A DNA stretch of 64,000 nucleotides, taken from contig JAFKFL010000007.1 in the NCBI GenBank assembly GCA_017308235.1, positions 1-64,000 on the forward strand, in the 5' to 3' direction. The notes beneath the pieces are model-generated. The model worked only from the letters and a program-made list of their open reading frames with translations. It searched no databases and was not told the DNA's origin. Numbering within the stretch: the stretch's first letter is position 1; every line of letters starts with the position of its first letter. This stretch comes from Alphaproteobacteria bacterium. Lineage in GTDB: Bacteria; Pseudomonadota; Alphaproteobacteria; Reyranellales; Reyranellaceae. The translations under genes and the position numbers were made by a program. Shown here piece after piece: positions 1 through 8,150 of the stretch.

Positions 1-211
1 GCGCCGCAAGGCAGCGTCCGGCGCCAAGGTCCAGATCGGCAAGTCGGGCAAGTTCTGCGGCCAGAGCGCGGTCCAGATGCACGGCGGCATGGGCGTCACC
101 GACGAGCTCTCGGTCAGCCACTATTTCAAGCGGCTGACCATGATCGACCTGATGTTCGGCAACCAGCAGCATCACCTGACGCGCTACAGCAACCTCGCGA
201 TGGCCGCTTAG
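1..211 (+). CDS. Acyl-CoA dehydrogenase, C-terminal end (partial)
   Basis: Only the last 69 codons are in the window; the frame begins at base 2 and stops with TAG at 209-211. The visible peptide contains QMHGGMGVTDEL followed by a helix-rich tail ending in NLAMAA, the usual C-terminal segment of FAD-dependent acyl-CoA dehydrogenases, where the HGGMGVT stretch lies at the FAD/tetramer interface. The enzyme would oxidise an acyl-CoA to the 2-enoyl-CoA and pass electrons to ETF. The substrate cannot be judged from this fragment. A long palindrome (219-267) follows the stop codon. Confidence 0.85.
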   Translation, partial: RRKAASGAKVQIGKSGKFCGQSAVQMHGGMGVTDELSVSHYFKRLTMIDLMFGNQQHHLTRYSNLAMAA

Positions 212-218
212 TGCTTTC

Positions 219-267
219 GGACCGCATGCTTCCAGCGCGCCATGAGCGCGCTGGAAGCGTGCGGTCC
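219..267. repeat. Long near-perfect inverted repeat (hairpin)
   Basis: Two 22-base arms, 219-240 and 246-267, are complementary at 21 of 22 positions, the exception being a G.U-type change, and are separated by the 5-base loop CATGA. Outside the arms TGCTTTC (212-218) and AAAAGAGCA (268-276) are partly complementary, so the element may span 212-276. It has no U-tract on either side. It lies between the dehydrogenase stop and the ATG of the AEC transporter at 276. It could be a REP-like dispersed palindrome or a processing/terminator structure; which one is not visible here. Confidence 0.7.
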
Positions 268-275
268 AAAAGAGC

Positions 276-1238
276 ATGACCGCCATCCTCGACATCATCG
301 TGCCGGTGTTCGGCATGGTCGCGGTCGGCTGGGCGATCGGACGCACGTCGCTGCTCACGCGCGAGGGACTGCGCGGTCTCACCAACGTCACCTTCTATGC
401 GTTCTTCCCGGCGCTGCTGTTCCGCTCGATGTCGCGAGTGCAGATCGAGGGCTTGTCATTCGACATCCTGATCGTCTTTTTCGGCGCGGGCCTGCTGCTC
501 TATGTCCTGCTGATGCCACTGGCGCGGGCGATGGGCATGCGGTTCGGCGAGCAGGCGATCTTCGCGCTCGCCGGCACCTTCTCCAACGGCGTCGGCATCG
601 GCATTCCCTTCATCTCCTACGCCTTCGGGGAGAAGGGGCTGGTGCCGCTGCTCATGATCATCAGCGTCAATTCGCTGATCCTGCTGACACTTGCCTCCTT
701 CCTGATGGAGATGGACGGGCAAGGCGGCGTCAGTGGCGGAAGATTCCTGCGCCAGCTGGGGGGCGCCACGCTCAAGATGCTGAAGCACCCGGTTATCCCG
801 CCGATCTTCATCGGGCTCCTGTGGGGGGAGATCACCCACCTCGTGCCGGGGCTCGGCACACCTGTCGTGATCGATCGCGTCCTGCAGGGGCTTGCCGCTG
901 CCGCGCCGCCGTGCGGGCTGATCATGGCCGGCGCCTCGCTTGCGCATGTGGGACTGAAGGAGCATTGGCAGACCGCCGCGATAACGATGGTCTTCAAGCT
1001 CGCCGTGCTGCCTCTGCTGGTCTGGCTGAGCGGCCGCTATCTCTTCACGCTCGATCCGCTCTGGCTCACCGTGGCGACGCTGAACGCCGCCCTGCCGGCC
1101 GGCGCCAACGTCTACTTGGTGGCGCAGCTCTATCGCACCGGCGTCGGGCTTGCGACCAATGCCGTGGTGCTGTCGACCGGCGCCAGCATTGTGACGCTTT
1201 CGATCGCGCTCCTGCTGCTGGGCGTGCATCCGGGCTAG
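276..1238 (+). CDS. AEC (auxin efflux carrier) family transporter
   Basis: The 320-residue product is almost entirely hydrophobic, with about ten membrane segments starting at residue 5 (ILDIIVPVFGMVAVGWAIG), a polar central loop near residues 150-165 and a second bundle of helices to the C-terminus. This order and length fit the AEC family (PF03547), inner-membrane carriers that in bacteria export or take up organic anions such as malate or malonate. The substrate is not predictable. The ATG sits directly at the foot of the hairpin at 219-267; a weak AAGAG lies just before it. The stop codon overlaps the stop of the convergent mipA-like gene by four bases. Confidence 0.85.
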   Translation: MTAILDIIVPVFGMVAVGWAIGRTSLLTREGLRGLTNVTFYAFFPALLFRSMSRVQIEGLSFDILIVFFGAGLLLYVLLMPLARAMGMRFGEQAIFALAGTFSNGVGIGIPFISYAFGEKGLVPLLMIISVNSLILLTLASFLMEMDGQGGVSGGRFLRQLGGATLKMLKHPVIPPIFIGLLWGEITHLVPGLGTPVVIDRVLQGLAAAAPPCGLIMAGASLAHVGLKEHWQTAAITMVFKLAVLPLLVWLSGRYLFTLDPLWLTVATLNAALPAGANVYLVAQLYRTGVGLATNAVVLSTGASIVTLSIALLLLGVHPG

Positions 1239-2137
1239 AACTTGTAGGACAGGCCCAACAGGCCGAACGGTTGCGTGGGAGTCTCGACGATAGGACTGTT
1301 GGCGGCATCGCCCAAGAGCTGGGTGATGCCGGCCGTCGCCATGATCGACCAGCTTCGCGACAGGCCGTAGACGCCGGTCAGGCTGCCGGAAACGCTGCGC
1401 AGTCCGCTGCCGGGCTGATAGACGGGGAACCGCAGCGTCGAGTTGCTGGACTGGACGGAATCGACGCCGAACCATTGCTGCATGTATCTGCTGTCGGCCC
1501 AGGTGACGCCCGCTGTTGCGATCAAGGTGATCGACGGCACAATACGCTGGCGCACCGTGCCTTCGAAGGTCACGGTCGTACCGTTCTGGTTGCCGAACGC
1601 GCGGTCCGCCTGCAGCGACAGACCGAAGACATCGATATCAGCTCGCAGGAACAGGCTGCCGCGCGGCGCGGCGTCGATGTCGCCCATGCCGGCCAGCTGA
1701 TAGAGCGCCCAGCTCTCACGACGACCGAACGAAACGCCGATCGACCCGCCGGCAGAGAAAGGCCCTGCGCGCAGAAAGACCACGCCGAGGCCGTCGCGCG
1801 TGTTGAGAAAGATCGTGTCGAGCGCGAGAAGTGCGGCACGGTAGGAGATGTCGGGCAGCGGCGCCGGCGTCACGATGAATGTCTTGGCGCCGGGAAAGGC
1901 CGGCGCGACGAGTGCGCCGGCCCCCAGGCTCGCCGACCAACTGCCGGGAGCGGGAATGGCAGCTTGTCGATCGGCGACCGTCGACGATGAGGCGAGAGGA
2001 GGCATTTTCGTTGGTTGCGTCTGGCCGCGGGCGGGACCGGCGGCGATCAGGCCGATCGTGCAGGCGGCGAGCATCAATATCATCGATTGGATCGTCGACC
2101 GCAGGCCGCCAACCGGGCGGCGGTACTTCGAATGCAT
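1235..2137 (-). CDS. MipA/OmpV family outer-membrane protein
   Basis: The 300-residue product has an N-terminal signal (hydrophobic residues 19-35, then GPARGQ) and a mature part of alternating beta strands ending in LLGLSYKF, the terminal aromatic residue expected of an outer-membrane beta barrel. The segment GAGALVAPAFPGAKTF followed by PDISYR is characteristic of the MipA/OmpV family (PF06629). Family members are porin-like or scaffold murein hydrolases in E. coli. LAAC at residues 23-26 resembles a lipobox, but the hydrophobic stretch continues beyond it, so I prefer a Sec signal. It is divergent from an OmpR-type regulator and kinase (2332-4320), which may control it (inference from position). 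Confidence 0.8.
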   Translation of the reverse strand: MHSKYRRPVGGLRSTIQSMILMLAACTIGLIAAGPARGQTQPTKMPPLASSSTVADRQAAIPAPGSWSASLGAGALVAPAFPGAKTFIVTPAPLPDISYRAALLALDTIFLNTRDGLGVVFLRAGPFSAGGSIGVSFGRRESWALYQLAGMGDIDAAPRGSLFLRADIDVFGLSLQADRAFGNQNGTTVTFEGTVRQRIVPSITLIATAGVTWADSRYMQQWFGVDSVQSSNSTLRFPVYQPGSGLRSVSGSLTGVYGLSRSWSIMATAGITQLLGDAANSPIVETPTQPFGLLGLSYKF

Positions 2138-2233
2138 GCGATTCGTCCTCTGAGCAGTGACTTGTGATCAGTGATCTGCCGGCGGCGCCGGCGCTCAGAC
2201 TGACTAGGCGCGATACATTGCAGTAAGCTGGCC

Positions 2234-2260
2234 TGGGCCCGATCGCGGGCCCAATCTTTT
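2234..2260 (+). terminator. Terminator-like hairpin in divergent region
   Basis: TGGGCCCG (2234-2241), loop ATCG and CGGGCCCA (2246-2253) form a perfect 8-bp stem, followed by ATCTTTT (2254-2260). The shape is that of a Rho-independent terminator read on the plus strand. It lies between the divergent mipA-like gene and the response regulator, so it would stop plus-strand transcripts running antisense through mipA, or attenuate the regulator's own leader. Alternatively it is an operator palindrome. Confidence 0.55.
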
Positions 2261-2331
2261 CCGAGCGGACGTCAGGTTGCGGCAATGCTGTCGTGGGAAC
2301 ATCGCGGCGGCGGAGTGGTGAAAAAAATCGG

Positions 2332-3003
2332 ATGCGTATCCTGCTGGTGGAAGACGAGATCGAGTTGGCCGCAGCATTGCGTGGCACGCTGAACCGGCGC
2401 GGCTATGTCGTGGATCACGTCCGCACACTCGAACAGGCACGGCTGGCGTCGCAGGAGCCGGGCGTGCGCGCCGTATTGCTCGATCGCCGGCTTCCCGACG
2501 GCGACGGACTTTCCCTTCTGCCATTCCTGCGCGCGATGGCCGACCCACCGCCAGTCATCGTGCTGACGGCGCTGGGGCAGACCGTCGAGCGAATCGAAGG
2601 TCTCGACGCCGGCGCTGACGACTATCTCGCCAAGCCGTTCGAGCTCGATGAGCTTTTGGCGCGGCTGCGCGCGGTGAGCCGGCGCCGCGCCGGCCTCACG
2701 CCCGAACCGCTGACCTTAGGCGCACTCTCGTTCGATGCGGTGCATCGCGAAGCCCAGATCGACGGTCGGCCGCTGCAGCTTCCGCGGCGCGAGCTTGCGC
2801 TCCTCGATCTGTTGCTGCGTCGCGCCGGCCGCGTGGTGCTGCGCGAGACGATCGAGGCGGCGATGTTCGGTTTCGACGATGCGCCGGCCTCCAACACGCT
2901 CGATTCGCATGTCTCGCGCCTGCGCCGACGGCTGGCCGAGCGTGGCGCGGGTGTTGCCATCCATGCGTTGCGCGGTGTCGGCTACATGGCCAAGGCCGAG
3001 TGA
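2332..3003 (+). CDS. OmpR-family two-component response regulator
   Basis: A 223-residue regulator with a receiver domain (residues 1-115; acidic pair E7/D8, phosphoacceptor D51 in LLDRRLPDGDG, lysine in DYLAKPF) and a C-terminal winged-helix DNA-binding domain (about 125-220) ending in RGVGYMA, typical of OmpR/PhoB proteins. I start it at the ATG at 2332 because MRILLVEDE is the normal beginning; an in-frame GTG at 2293 would add 13 basic residues without homology value. The kinase gene follows with no gap (TGA then ATG), so the two form an operon. Target genes are unknown; the divergent OmpV-like gene is the obvious candidate. Confidence 0.9.
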   Translation: MRILLVEDEIELAAALRGTLNRRGYVVDHVRTLEQARLASQEPGVRAVLLDRRLPDGDGLSLLPFLRAMADPPPVIVLTALGQTVERIEGLDAGADDYLAKPFELDELLARLRAVSRRRAGLTPEPLTLGALSFDAVHREAQIDGRPLQLPRRELALLDLLLRRAGRVVLRETIEAAMFGFDDAPASNTLDSHVSRLRRRLAERGAGVAIHALRGVGYMAKAE

Positions 3004-4320
3004 ATGGATCGCCGAAAGCGCGGCGCGCCGTCGCTGGCCCGCCGGATCATCCTCGGTCTCGTCGTCATCCAGGCGTTGGTCGAATTGATCACGCTCGTCG
3101 CCGAGCCGATCGCTTCCGGTCGACTGTCGATCCGGCAATGGCTGGCCGCTGAGCAAGCCTCGCAACTGGTGGCGACATCTCTTGGCCGCAGGGAGACAGG
3201 TGAGCTCGCCCTCGTTCCCACGTCCGAGATGACGGCCTATCTCAAGGCCAACCCGGACTTCTGGTTCTTCGCCAGCGACGGCACCGAGCTGTTGCGCGGC
3301 GGCGTCGATCAGCCTCGCTTCGAACGCGGACCCGACGGCCAGCGGGTCGACCCCCGGCAAGGCTCGATGTTCGCCCTCGACACCGCGGTTGGGCGCGTGA
3401 GCGTCATGCTGGGCGGCCAGCACGGCGAGTTCCTCGATAGCGTCTGGGCCTGGTTGCGCGACCGGTTATGGGATCGGTTGATCAACCTGGCCATCGCCGC
3501 AATTGGCGTCACCGTGGTGATCGTCCCCGTCGTGCAGTTTCTCCTGCGCCCCGTTCGGCTTGCCGCCCGTGCAGCGATGGCGCTGGAACCTGGTCAAAGC
3601 GCGCCGGCCCTGCCGGTGCAGGGCGTTCCGGCCGAGATACTGCCCCTGGTCAGCGCCACCAACGCCGCCTTTGCCCGGCTGGAACGGGAGCACAATCGGC
3701 AGCGCCAGTTCATCGCCAACGCCGCGCACGAGCTGCGCACGCCGATCGCCATCCTGGGCATCCGGCTCGACGAGCTGCCCGAAGGCCGGGTCAAGCAGCG
3801 GCTGCGCCTCGATGTGCGCCGCCTCACGATGCTCGCTAACCAGCTTCTCGATCTGCAGAGGCTGCAGCATGGCGGCGCGGCGCCGCCGGATCGGATGGTC
3901 GACATGGTGGCGCTGGTGCGCGATGTCGCCGCCGAGATGGGACCGCTGGTGATCGATGGCGGCGGCAACCTCTCCTTCTGCACCGCTCGGCCGCAGCTCA
4001 AGGTCGCGGGCGACGAGCAGGCGCTGCGCGGCGTGTTCCACAATCTGATCGGCAACGCCCTCGCTCATGGCGGCAAAGGGGTCAAGATCGAGGTGCTCGT
4101 CGACGCCGATGGAGCGATCGTCGTGGCCGATTGCGGCGTCGGCGTCGGGGCCGAGGACCACGAGCGCGTCTTCGAGGCTTTCCAGCGCGCGACAAGCGGC
4201 GAGGGCTCGGCGGGCGCGGGCCTGGGGCTCTACATCGTGCGCGAGGTCCTGGCCGCGCATGGCGCGCAGATCGAACTGCGCGACGGCCGGCCGGGCGCGG
4301 TCTTTCGCATCCGTTTCTGA
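3004..4320 (+). CDS. Sensor histidine kinase
   Basis: The 438-residue protein has a first membrane helix at residues 14-32, a periplasmic region of about 120 residues, a second helix near 158-182, a HAMP-like linker, a dimerisation/phosphoacceptor domain with H242 in NAAHELRTP and a HATPase domain (N box HNLIGNALAHG, G boxes DCGVGV and GAGLGLYIV). It should autophosphorylate and pass phosphate to the regulator encoded immediately upstream. The stimulus is unknown; the periplasmic domain is not one I recognise. It meets the convergent acyl-CoA dehydrogenase gene 33 bases beyond its stop. Confidence 0.92.
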   Translation: MDRRKRGAPSLARRIILGLVVIQALVELITLVAEPIASGRLSIRQWLAAEQASQLVATSLGRRETGELALVPTSEMTAYLKANPDFWFFASDGTELLRGGVDQPRFERGPDGQRVDPRQGSMFALDTAVGRVSVMLGGQHGEFLDSVWAWLRDRLWDRLINLAIAAIGVTVVIVPVVQFLLRPVRLAARAAMALEPGQSAPALPVQGVPAEILPLVSATNAAFARLEREHNRQRQFIANAAHELRTPIAILGIRLDELPEGRVKQRLRLDVRRLTMLANQLLDLQRLQHGGAAPPDRMVDMVALVRDVAAEMGPLVIDGGGNLSFCTARPQLKVAGDEQALRGVFHNLIGNALAHGGKGVKIEVLVDADGAIVVADCGVGVGAEDHERVFEAFQRATSGEGSAGAGLGLYIVREVLAAHGAQIELRDGRPGAVFRIRF

Positions 4321-4353
4321 CCGGCTGGCTCTGACTGGCTGGTTGGCGACGTG

Positions 4354-5586
4354 TCAGCGAAAGGCATCGATCCCGGTAAGAGCGCGTCCCACCGCGAGCG
4401 TGTGAATTTCGTGCGTGCCTTCGTAAGTCGAGACCGCTTCGAGATTGAGCAGGTGGCGGATCGGCGAGAATCCTAGGGTGATGCCATCGCCTCCGTGCAG
4501 GGCGCGAGCCTCACGCGCGACCTCAAGCCCCGCCTGAACATTCCGAAGCTTGCCGAGGCTGAGTTGCGCTGCGGTCACACGACCTTGTTCCCTCAGGCGC
4601 CCCAAGTGAATGGCAAGCATCGTGGCGTGGCAAACCTTCGAGCACATCTCGGCAAGGCGTTGCTGGGTCATCTGGAAAGCTGCCAGCGGATGTCCGAACT
4701 GGGTTCGCTCGAGCGATCGGGACAGTGCTGCATGGAAGCAATCGCGCGCCGCTCCCGCAGCACCCCAGAGGATCCCGTAGCGCGCTTCGCTGGTGCAGGA
4801 GAGCGGTGGGCGCGGACCGGAACCAAGGGGAAGCAATGCCGCCTCCGGCAGCCGAACGTCGGAGAAACTGAGCTCGGTCGAGGAAGAATGACGCATCGAC
4901 ACTTTGTCGGCGATTTCTACGGCGCTGAACCCCTTGGTTTTCGTGGGAACGACGAAGCCGCGAATGCCTCCTTCGGTCTTTGCCCAAACGATCGCGACAT
5001 CCGCATCGACACCGTTGGTGATCCAGCGTTTCTGGCCGTTCAGCACCCAGTCGCGGCCATCATGCCGCGCGACCGTCCGCATACCGGCAATATCGCTGCC
5101 CGCACCGGGTTCGGTCAGCGCGAAGCAGCCGATGGCTTCTCCTGTCGCAAGCTGGGGCAACCATTCCGCGCGGTGTTCGGGCGAGCCGTACCGCGCCAGA
5201 GCGAACATCACGAGATTGTCCTGGGTCGACACGAGCTGACGGAAGGCAGTGTCACCCGCTTCGAGCTCGAGCATCTGCAAGCCAAACGAAACCGCCGGCG
5301 GAATTTGTGCGGCCTGCCCGATCAATTTGCCAAACATCCGATGCCGGCCGAACAACCGGGTTAGTTCACGCAACGGCGGCTTGGTCTTGAACCACTCCCG
5401 CGTATGAGGTCTCAGTTCGGTTTCGACGAACTGCCTCACGACATCGCGCTCATTTCGTTCGGCCGGAGAGAGCAGCGAGTCGAGAGCGAGAAAATCGGTC
5501 GGATCCGACGCGTATTTTCCGTGCAGCACTTCCGGCAACAGCCATTCCCGAACGGCGTCCTGTTCGGGGAACGAGACGTTCGTCAT
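4354..5586 (-). CDS. Glutaryl-CoA dehydrogenase-like acyl-CoA dehydrogenase
   Basis: 410 residues with the full acyl-CoA dehydrogenase fold: N-terminal helices (about 40-150), the beta domain with CFALTEPGAGSDIAGM and NGQKRWITNG, and a C-terminal helical domain with RTQFGHPLAAFQ. The catalytic base is probably E389 in TYEGTHEIH, and the context YGILWGAAGAARDC resembles glutaryl-CoA dehydrogenases (GcdH), which oxidise and decarboxylate glutaryl-CoA to crotonyl-CoA in lysine/tryptophan and aromatic breakdown. Some GcdH signature positions differ, so a related substrate is possible. The gene lies 136 bases downstream of a LysR gene on the same strand; a TGC-N8-GCA site at 5659-5672 sits in the gap. 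Confidence 0.82.
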   Translation of the reverse strand: MTNVSFPEQDAVREWLLPEVLHGKYASDPTDFLALDSLLSPAERNERDVVRQFVETELRPHTREWFKTKPPLRELTRLFGRHRMFGKLIGQAAQIPPAVSFGLQMLELEAGDTAFRQLVSTQDNLVMFALARYGSPEHRAEWLPQLATGEAIGCFALTEPGAGSDIAGMRTVARHDGRDWVLNGQKRWITNGVDADVAIVWAKTEGGIRGFVVPTKTKGFSAVEIADKVSMRHSSSTELSFSDVRLPEAALLPLGSGPRPPLSCTSEARYGILWGAAGAARDCFHAALSRSLERTQFGHPLAAFQMTQQRLAEMCSKVCHATMLAIHLGRLREQGRVTAAQLSLGKLRNVQAGLEVAREARALHGGDGITLGFSPIRHLLNLEAVSTYEGTHEIHTLAVGRALTGIDAFR

Positions 5587-5658
5587 ATCGAGCTATCCTT
5601 TGTCATGGCGGGGCATGTGCGCTTCCAACCTGCGCATCACTGCTGCAGGGGAGAACTA

Positions 5659-5672
5659 TGCATTTTCGCGCA
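5659..5672. promoter_or_regulatory. Candidate LysR-type site, TGC-N8-GCA
   Basis: TGCATTTTCGCGCA lies 73 bases upstream of the GcdH-like start. The same TGC-N8-GCA outline recurs at 6570-6583 beside the LysR start codon, so the pair may be binding sites for the LysR protein encoded between them. Only the spacing and outer bases agree, so the evidence is weak. Confidence 0.35.
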
Positions 5673-5722
5673 GTTGATGCGCGCAAACGCGCAGACATGC
5701 TCGCTAAACGCGTGGGCTCGGC

Positions 5723-6568
5723 TTACCGCAGCGGCCGGGTGATGGCGACAAGATGATCTATCACCACACGGATACGGGCCGAGCGGCCGATGTCGGGGTG
5801 ATAGACGAGCGATAGTTCCCGCGTGGCTTCCTCGCTCTCGGCCACGCAGCGCAATTTCTTCTCTCCCTCGACAAGCACGTGGGGCAACGCGGCAAGTCCC
5901 ATCCCTGCCCGGACAGCCGAAATCATCGACACCAGATCGTTGGCAAGTATCACAATGGGCCGTCCGCCCGAGACCTTGCGCAGCCAGCGCTGCTGTGGCG
6001 ACGCGTCGAGCGCTTCGTCATAAGCCAGAAAGACTCGGTCTTCCTCGGCAACGGTGTTAAGATAGGTACGGGCGCCGTAGATTCCGTATCGGAGCCGCCC
6101 CAAGCTCCGGGTCTTCAGAGCGCTATGCTCGGGCTTCAACAGCCGCATCGCAATGTCGGCCTCTCGGCGAACAAGGCTGGCTGCGGTCGTGGCGCCGATG
6201 ATGTTGAGGACAAGGCCCGGATGATCGCGGCGGAGTTTCGCAAGGCGCGGGACCAGCCAGAGGCTTGCGAAGGCAGGAGGTGCGCTGATCCTGACCCGTC
6301 CTTCGATCGCCGCCTCTCCGCCTTCCAGGCGCTGAATGGAAAAGACGGCCTGTTCAAGCGCACTCACACGCTTGGCGATGCGCTCACCTTCTGCGGTCAG
6401 CACATAACCGCGCGGCAGGCGGTCGAAGAGCTTGATCTTGAGTGCCCGCTCCAGACTGTCGATGCGCCGCGAAACCGTCGAATGATCGGCGCGAAGCCGC
6501 CGCGCGGTCGCCGAGAGATTGCCGTGGCGCACGAGTTCGGCGAAGAAACGAAAATCATCCCAGTCCAT
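5723..6568 (-). CDS. LysR-family transcriptional regulator
   Basis: A 281-residue regulator with an N-terminal winged HTH (ARRLRADHSTVSRRIDSLER, about residues 19-38) and a periplasmic-binding-protein-like effector domain (about 90-281). I choose the ATG at 6568 (MDWDDFRFF), the usual start of this LysR subgroup; an upstream in-frame ATG at 6616 would add 16 residues and run into the divergent promoter. The gene is divergent from a quinone oxidoreductase and upstream of the GcdH-like gene, both plausible targets. The effector is unknown. Confidence 0.88.
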   Translation of the reverse strand: MDWDDFRFFAELVRHGNLSATARRLRADHSTVSRRIDSLERALKIKLFDRLPRGYVLTAEGERIAKRVSALEQAVFSIQRLEGGEAAIEGRVRISAPPAFASLWLVPRLAKLRRDHPGLVLNIIGATTAASLVRREADIAMRLLKPEHSALKTRSLGRLRYGIYGARTYLNTVAEEDRVFLAYDEALDASPQQRWLRKVSGGRPIVILANDLVSMISAVRAGMGLAALPHVLVEGEKKLRCVAESEEATRELSLVYHPDIGRSARIRVVIDHLVAITRPLR

Positions 6569-6569
6569 C

Positions 6570-6583
6570 TGCGAATTTTTGCA
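6570..6583. promoter_or_regulatory. Candidate LysR-type operator in divergent promoter
   Basis: TGCGAATTTTTGCA is a partial palindrome (10 of 14 positions symmetric) next to the LysR start codon in the 90-base region shared with the divergent oxidoreductase gene. LysR proteins usually bind such T-N11-A-like repeats in their own divergent promoters. It shares its TGC-N8-GCA outline with 5659-5672. Confidence 0.4.
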
Positions 6584-6658
6584 CAGAAGCCGCGCGCTGA
6601 TAAGCAATTCTCGCACGCAGACGTCATCCCTAGGTTGGCTCCCAGAAGGAGATCAACC

Positions 6659-7633
6659 ATGCCCCTCAGTATTGCCATGACCGCGTCCGGCGGCGTCGAC
6701 GTCCTCAAGCCAGTCCGTGCCGAGCTTCCGGCGCCCGGCGCTACCGAGGTGCGACTGCGCCAGACCGCGATCGGGGTCAACTTTGTCGACATCTATCAAC
6801 GACTGGGCCTTTATCCCGTGCCCGGAATGCCTGCCGTGCTCGGGGTCGAAGGCGCTGGCGTGGTGGAAGCGGTGGGGGCCGACGTCAAGATTCTCCGCAG
6901 TGGCGATCGTGTCGCCTATGCCGGCCTGCCGATCGGCGGCTACGCAGAGATTCGCAATATTCCGGCGAACAGGCTGGTGCGTATTCCCGATGGCATCGAC
7001 GATCGAATCGCGGCGGCCGCCATGTTGCGCGGTATCACCGCACACATGCTGCTCGATCGCGTGTGCCCGGTCCGCCCGGGCATGGTGGTGTTGGTGCATG
7101 CTGCTGCGGGCGGGCTGGGATTGATCCTGACGCAATGGGCGAAGCGTCTCGGCGCAACGGTGATCGGCACGGTCGGGTCGCCCGAAAAAGGAGAGCTCGC
7201 CCGGAGTCACGGCCTTGATCACGCGATCCTCTATCGCGACAAGGATTTCGTCGCCGAAGTCCGCCGCCTGACCAACGGCGCCGGAGTCGACGTCGCCTAC
7301 GACGGTGTTGGAGGAGAAACGCTGACACGCACCCTTGACGCAGTGAAGGCGTTTGGAACGATCATCAGCATTGGCCAGGCCAGCGGGTCGCTGCCGTCGA
7401 TTGCGCTCGGCGAATTGGGCCCACGCCGGTCGCTCTCGCTCGCGCGGCCCAGCGTCTTCGCCTACGCCAACGATCAGAAGTTCTATGCGCGAGCCACAAC
7501 GGCAGTGTTGGAGCTGCTTGGACAAGGCCTGAAGGTCAAGATCGGCGCCGAGTTTCCCCTCACTGACGCGGCGAACGCGCAAACGCAGCTCGAGCGAGGG
7601 GCGACGGTTGGGTCAATTCTGCTGAGGCCTTAA
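6659..7633 (+). CDS. NADPH:quinone oxidoreductase (zeta-crystallin-like MDR)
   Basis: A 324-residue zinc-free medium-chain dehydrogenase. The N-terminal GroES-like domain has GVNFVDIYQRLGLYP and PAVLGVEGAGVV, and the Rossmann domain has VLVHAAAGGLGLILTQ, the AAxGGxG form of the NADPH-binding loop seen in Qor proteins; no zinc-ligand cysteines are present. It should reduce quinones or enone-like electrophiles with NADPH in the cytosol. The start at 6659 (MPLSIAMTAS) follows the good ribosome site AGAAGGAG; the reading frame stays open upstream but that part is antisense to the divergent LysR gene. Likely regulated by that LysR protein (position only). Confidence 0.88.
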   Translation: MPLSIAMTASGGVDVLKPVRAELPAPGATEVRLRQTAIGVNFVDIYQRLGLYPVPGMPAVLGVEGAGVVEAVGADVKILRSGDRVAYAGLPIGGYAEIRNIPANRLVRIPDGIDDRIAAAAMLRGITAHMLLDRVCPVRPGMVVLVHAAAGGLGLILTQWAKRLGATVIGTVGSPEKGELARSHGLDHAILYRDKDFVAEVRRLTNGAGVDVAYDGVGGETLTRTLDAVKAFGTIISIGQASGSLPSIALGELGPRRSLSLARPSVFAYANDQKFYARATTAVLELLGQGLKVKIGAEFPLTDAANAQTQLERGATVGSILLRP

Positions 7634-7672
7634 GCAGGGAGGCGGCGCGACTTTCCTTTCCGAGGCTGATGC

Positions 7673-8140
7673 CTACACGCCAGGTCGCGCACGCTTGCGC
7701 ATGACGAATGCCGGGCCGAAGCGGGTCGAGGTCTCGCCGAGCAACTCGAAGCCGCACTCGGCGTAGAAGGGGAGGGCTCGACGGCCGGCGATCACGTACA
7801 GCCACGTCGCCTGTTCAGCCGCTGCGACCTTCGCGGCCTCGTCGACGAGACGACGACCGATCCCTTGTCGCCAGGTGTGAGGCTCGACGAACAGCCCGTC
7901 GAGCTCCGCATCGCCGTCCGGCCGTGAAAGCACGACGCAGAAGCCGCCGATTCGGTCCCTGAACTCGGCAATATGGACGCGCTCCGCCTCGATCTGGTCT
8001 ACGGCCAAGGCCATCGCATCGGGGTGCGCCAGCAAATCGGCGCGATGGTCGTCCCATTCAAGGGAGGCGCGGCGCTGCAGCTCTTCCAACGCTTGCCGTT
8101 CGTCGCGGCGGGCGAGGCGGACCAGGATGTCGGTCGGCAT
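7673..8140 (-). CDS. GNAT-family N-acetyltransferase
   Basis: The 155-residue protein has the single-domain GNAT fold: motif A as LDGLFVEPHTWRQGIGRRLV (about residues 78-97) with the acetyl-CoA loop RQGIGR, and the later PFYAECGFELLGE segment normal for this family. It would transfer an acetyl group to an amine of unknown identity. It begins 10 bases after the stop of the TauE/SafE gene and may be the last gene of the methionine operon. It converges on the quinone oxidoreductase gene. Confidence 0.85.
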   Translation of the reverse strand: MPTDILVRLARRDERQALEELQRRASLEWDDHRADLLAHPDAMALAVDQIEAERVHIAEFRDRIGGFCVVLSRPDGDAELDGLFVEPHTWRQGIGRRLVDEAAKVAAAEQATWLYVIAGRRALPFYAECGFELLGETSTRFGPAFVMRKRARPGV

Positions 8141-8150
8141 CGAATGATGA

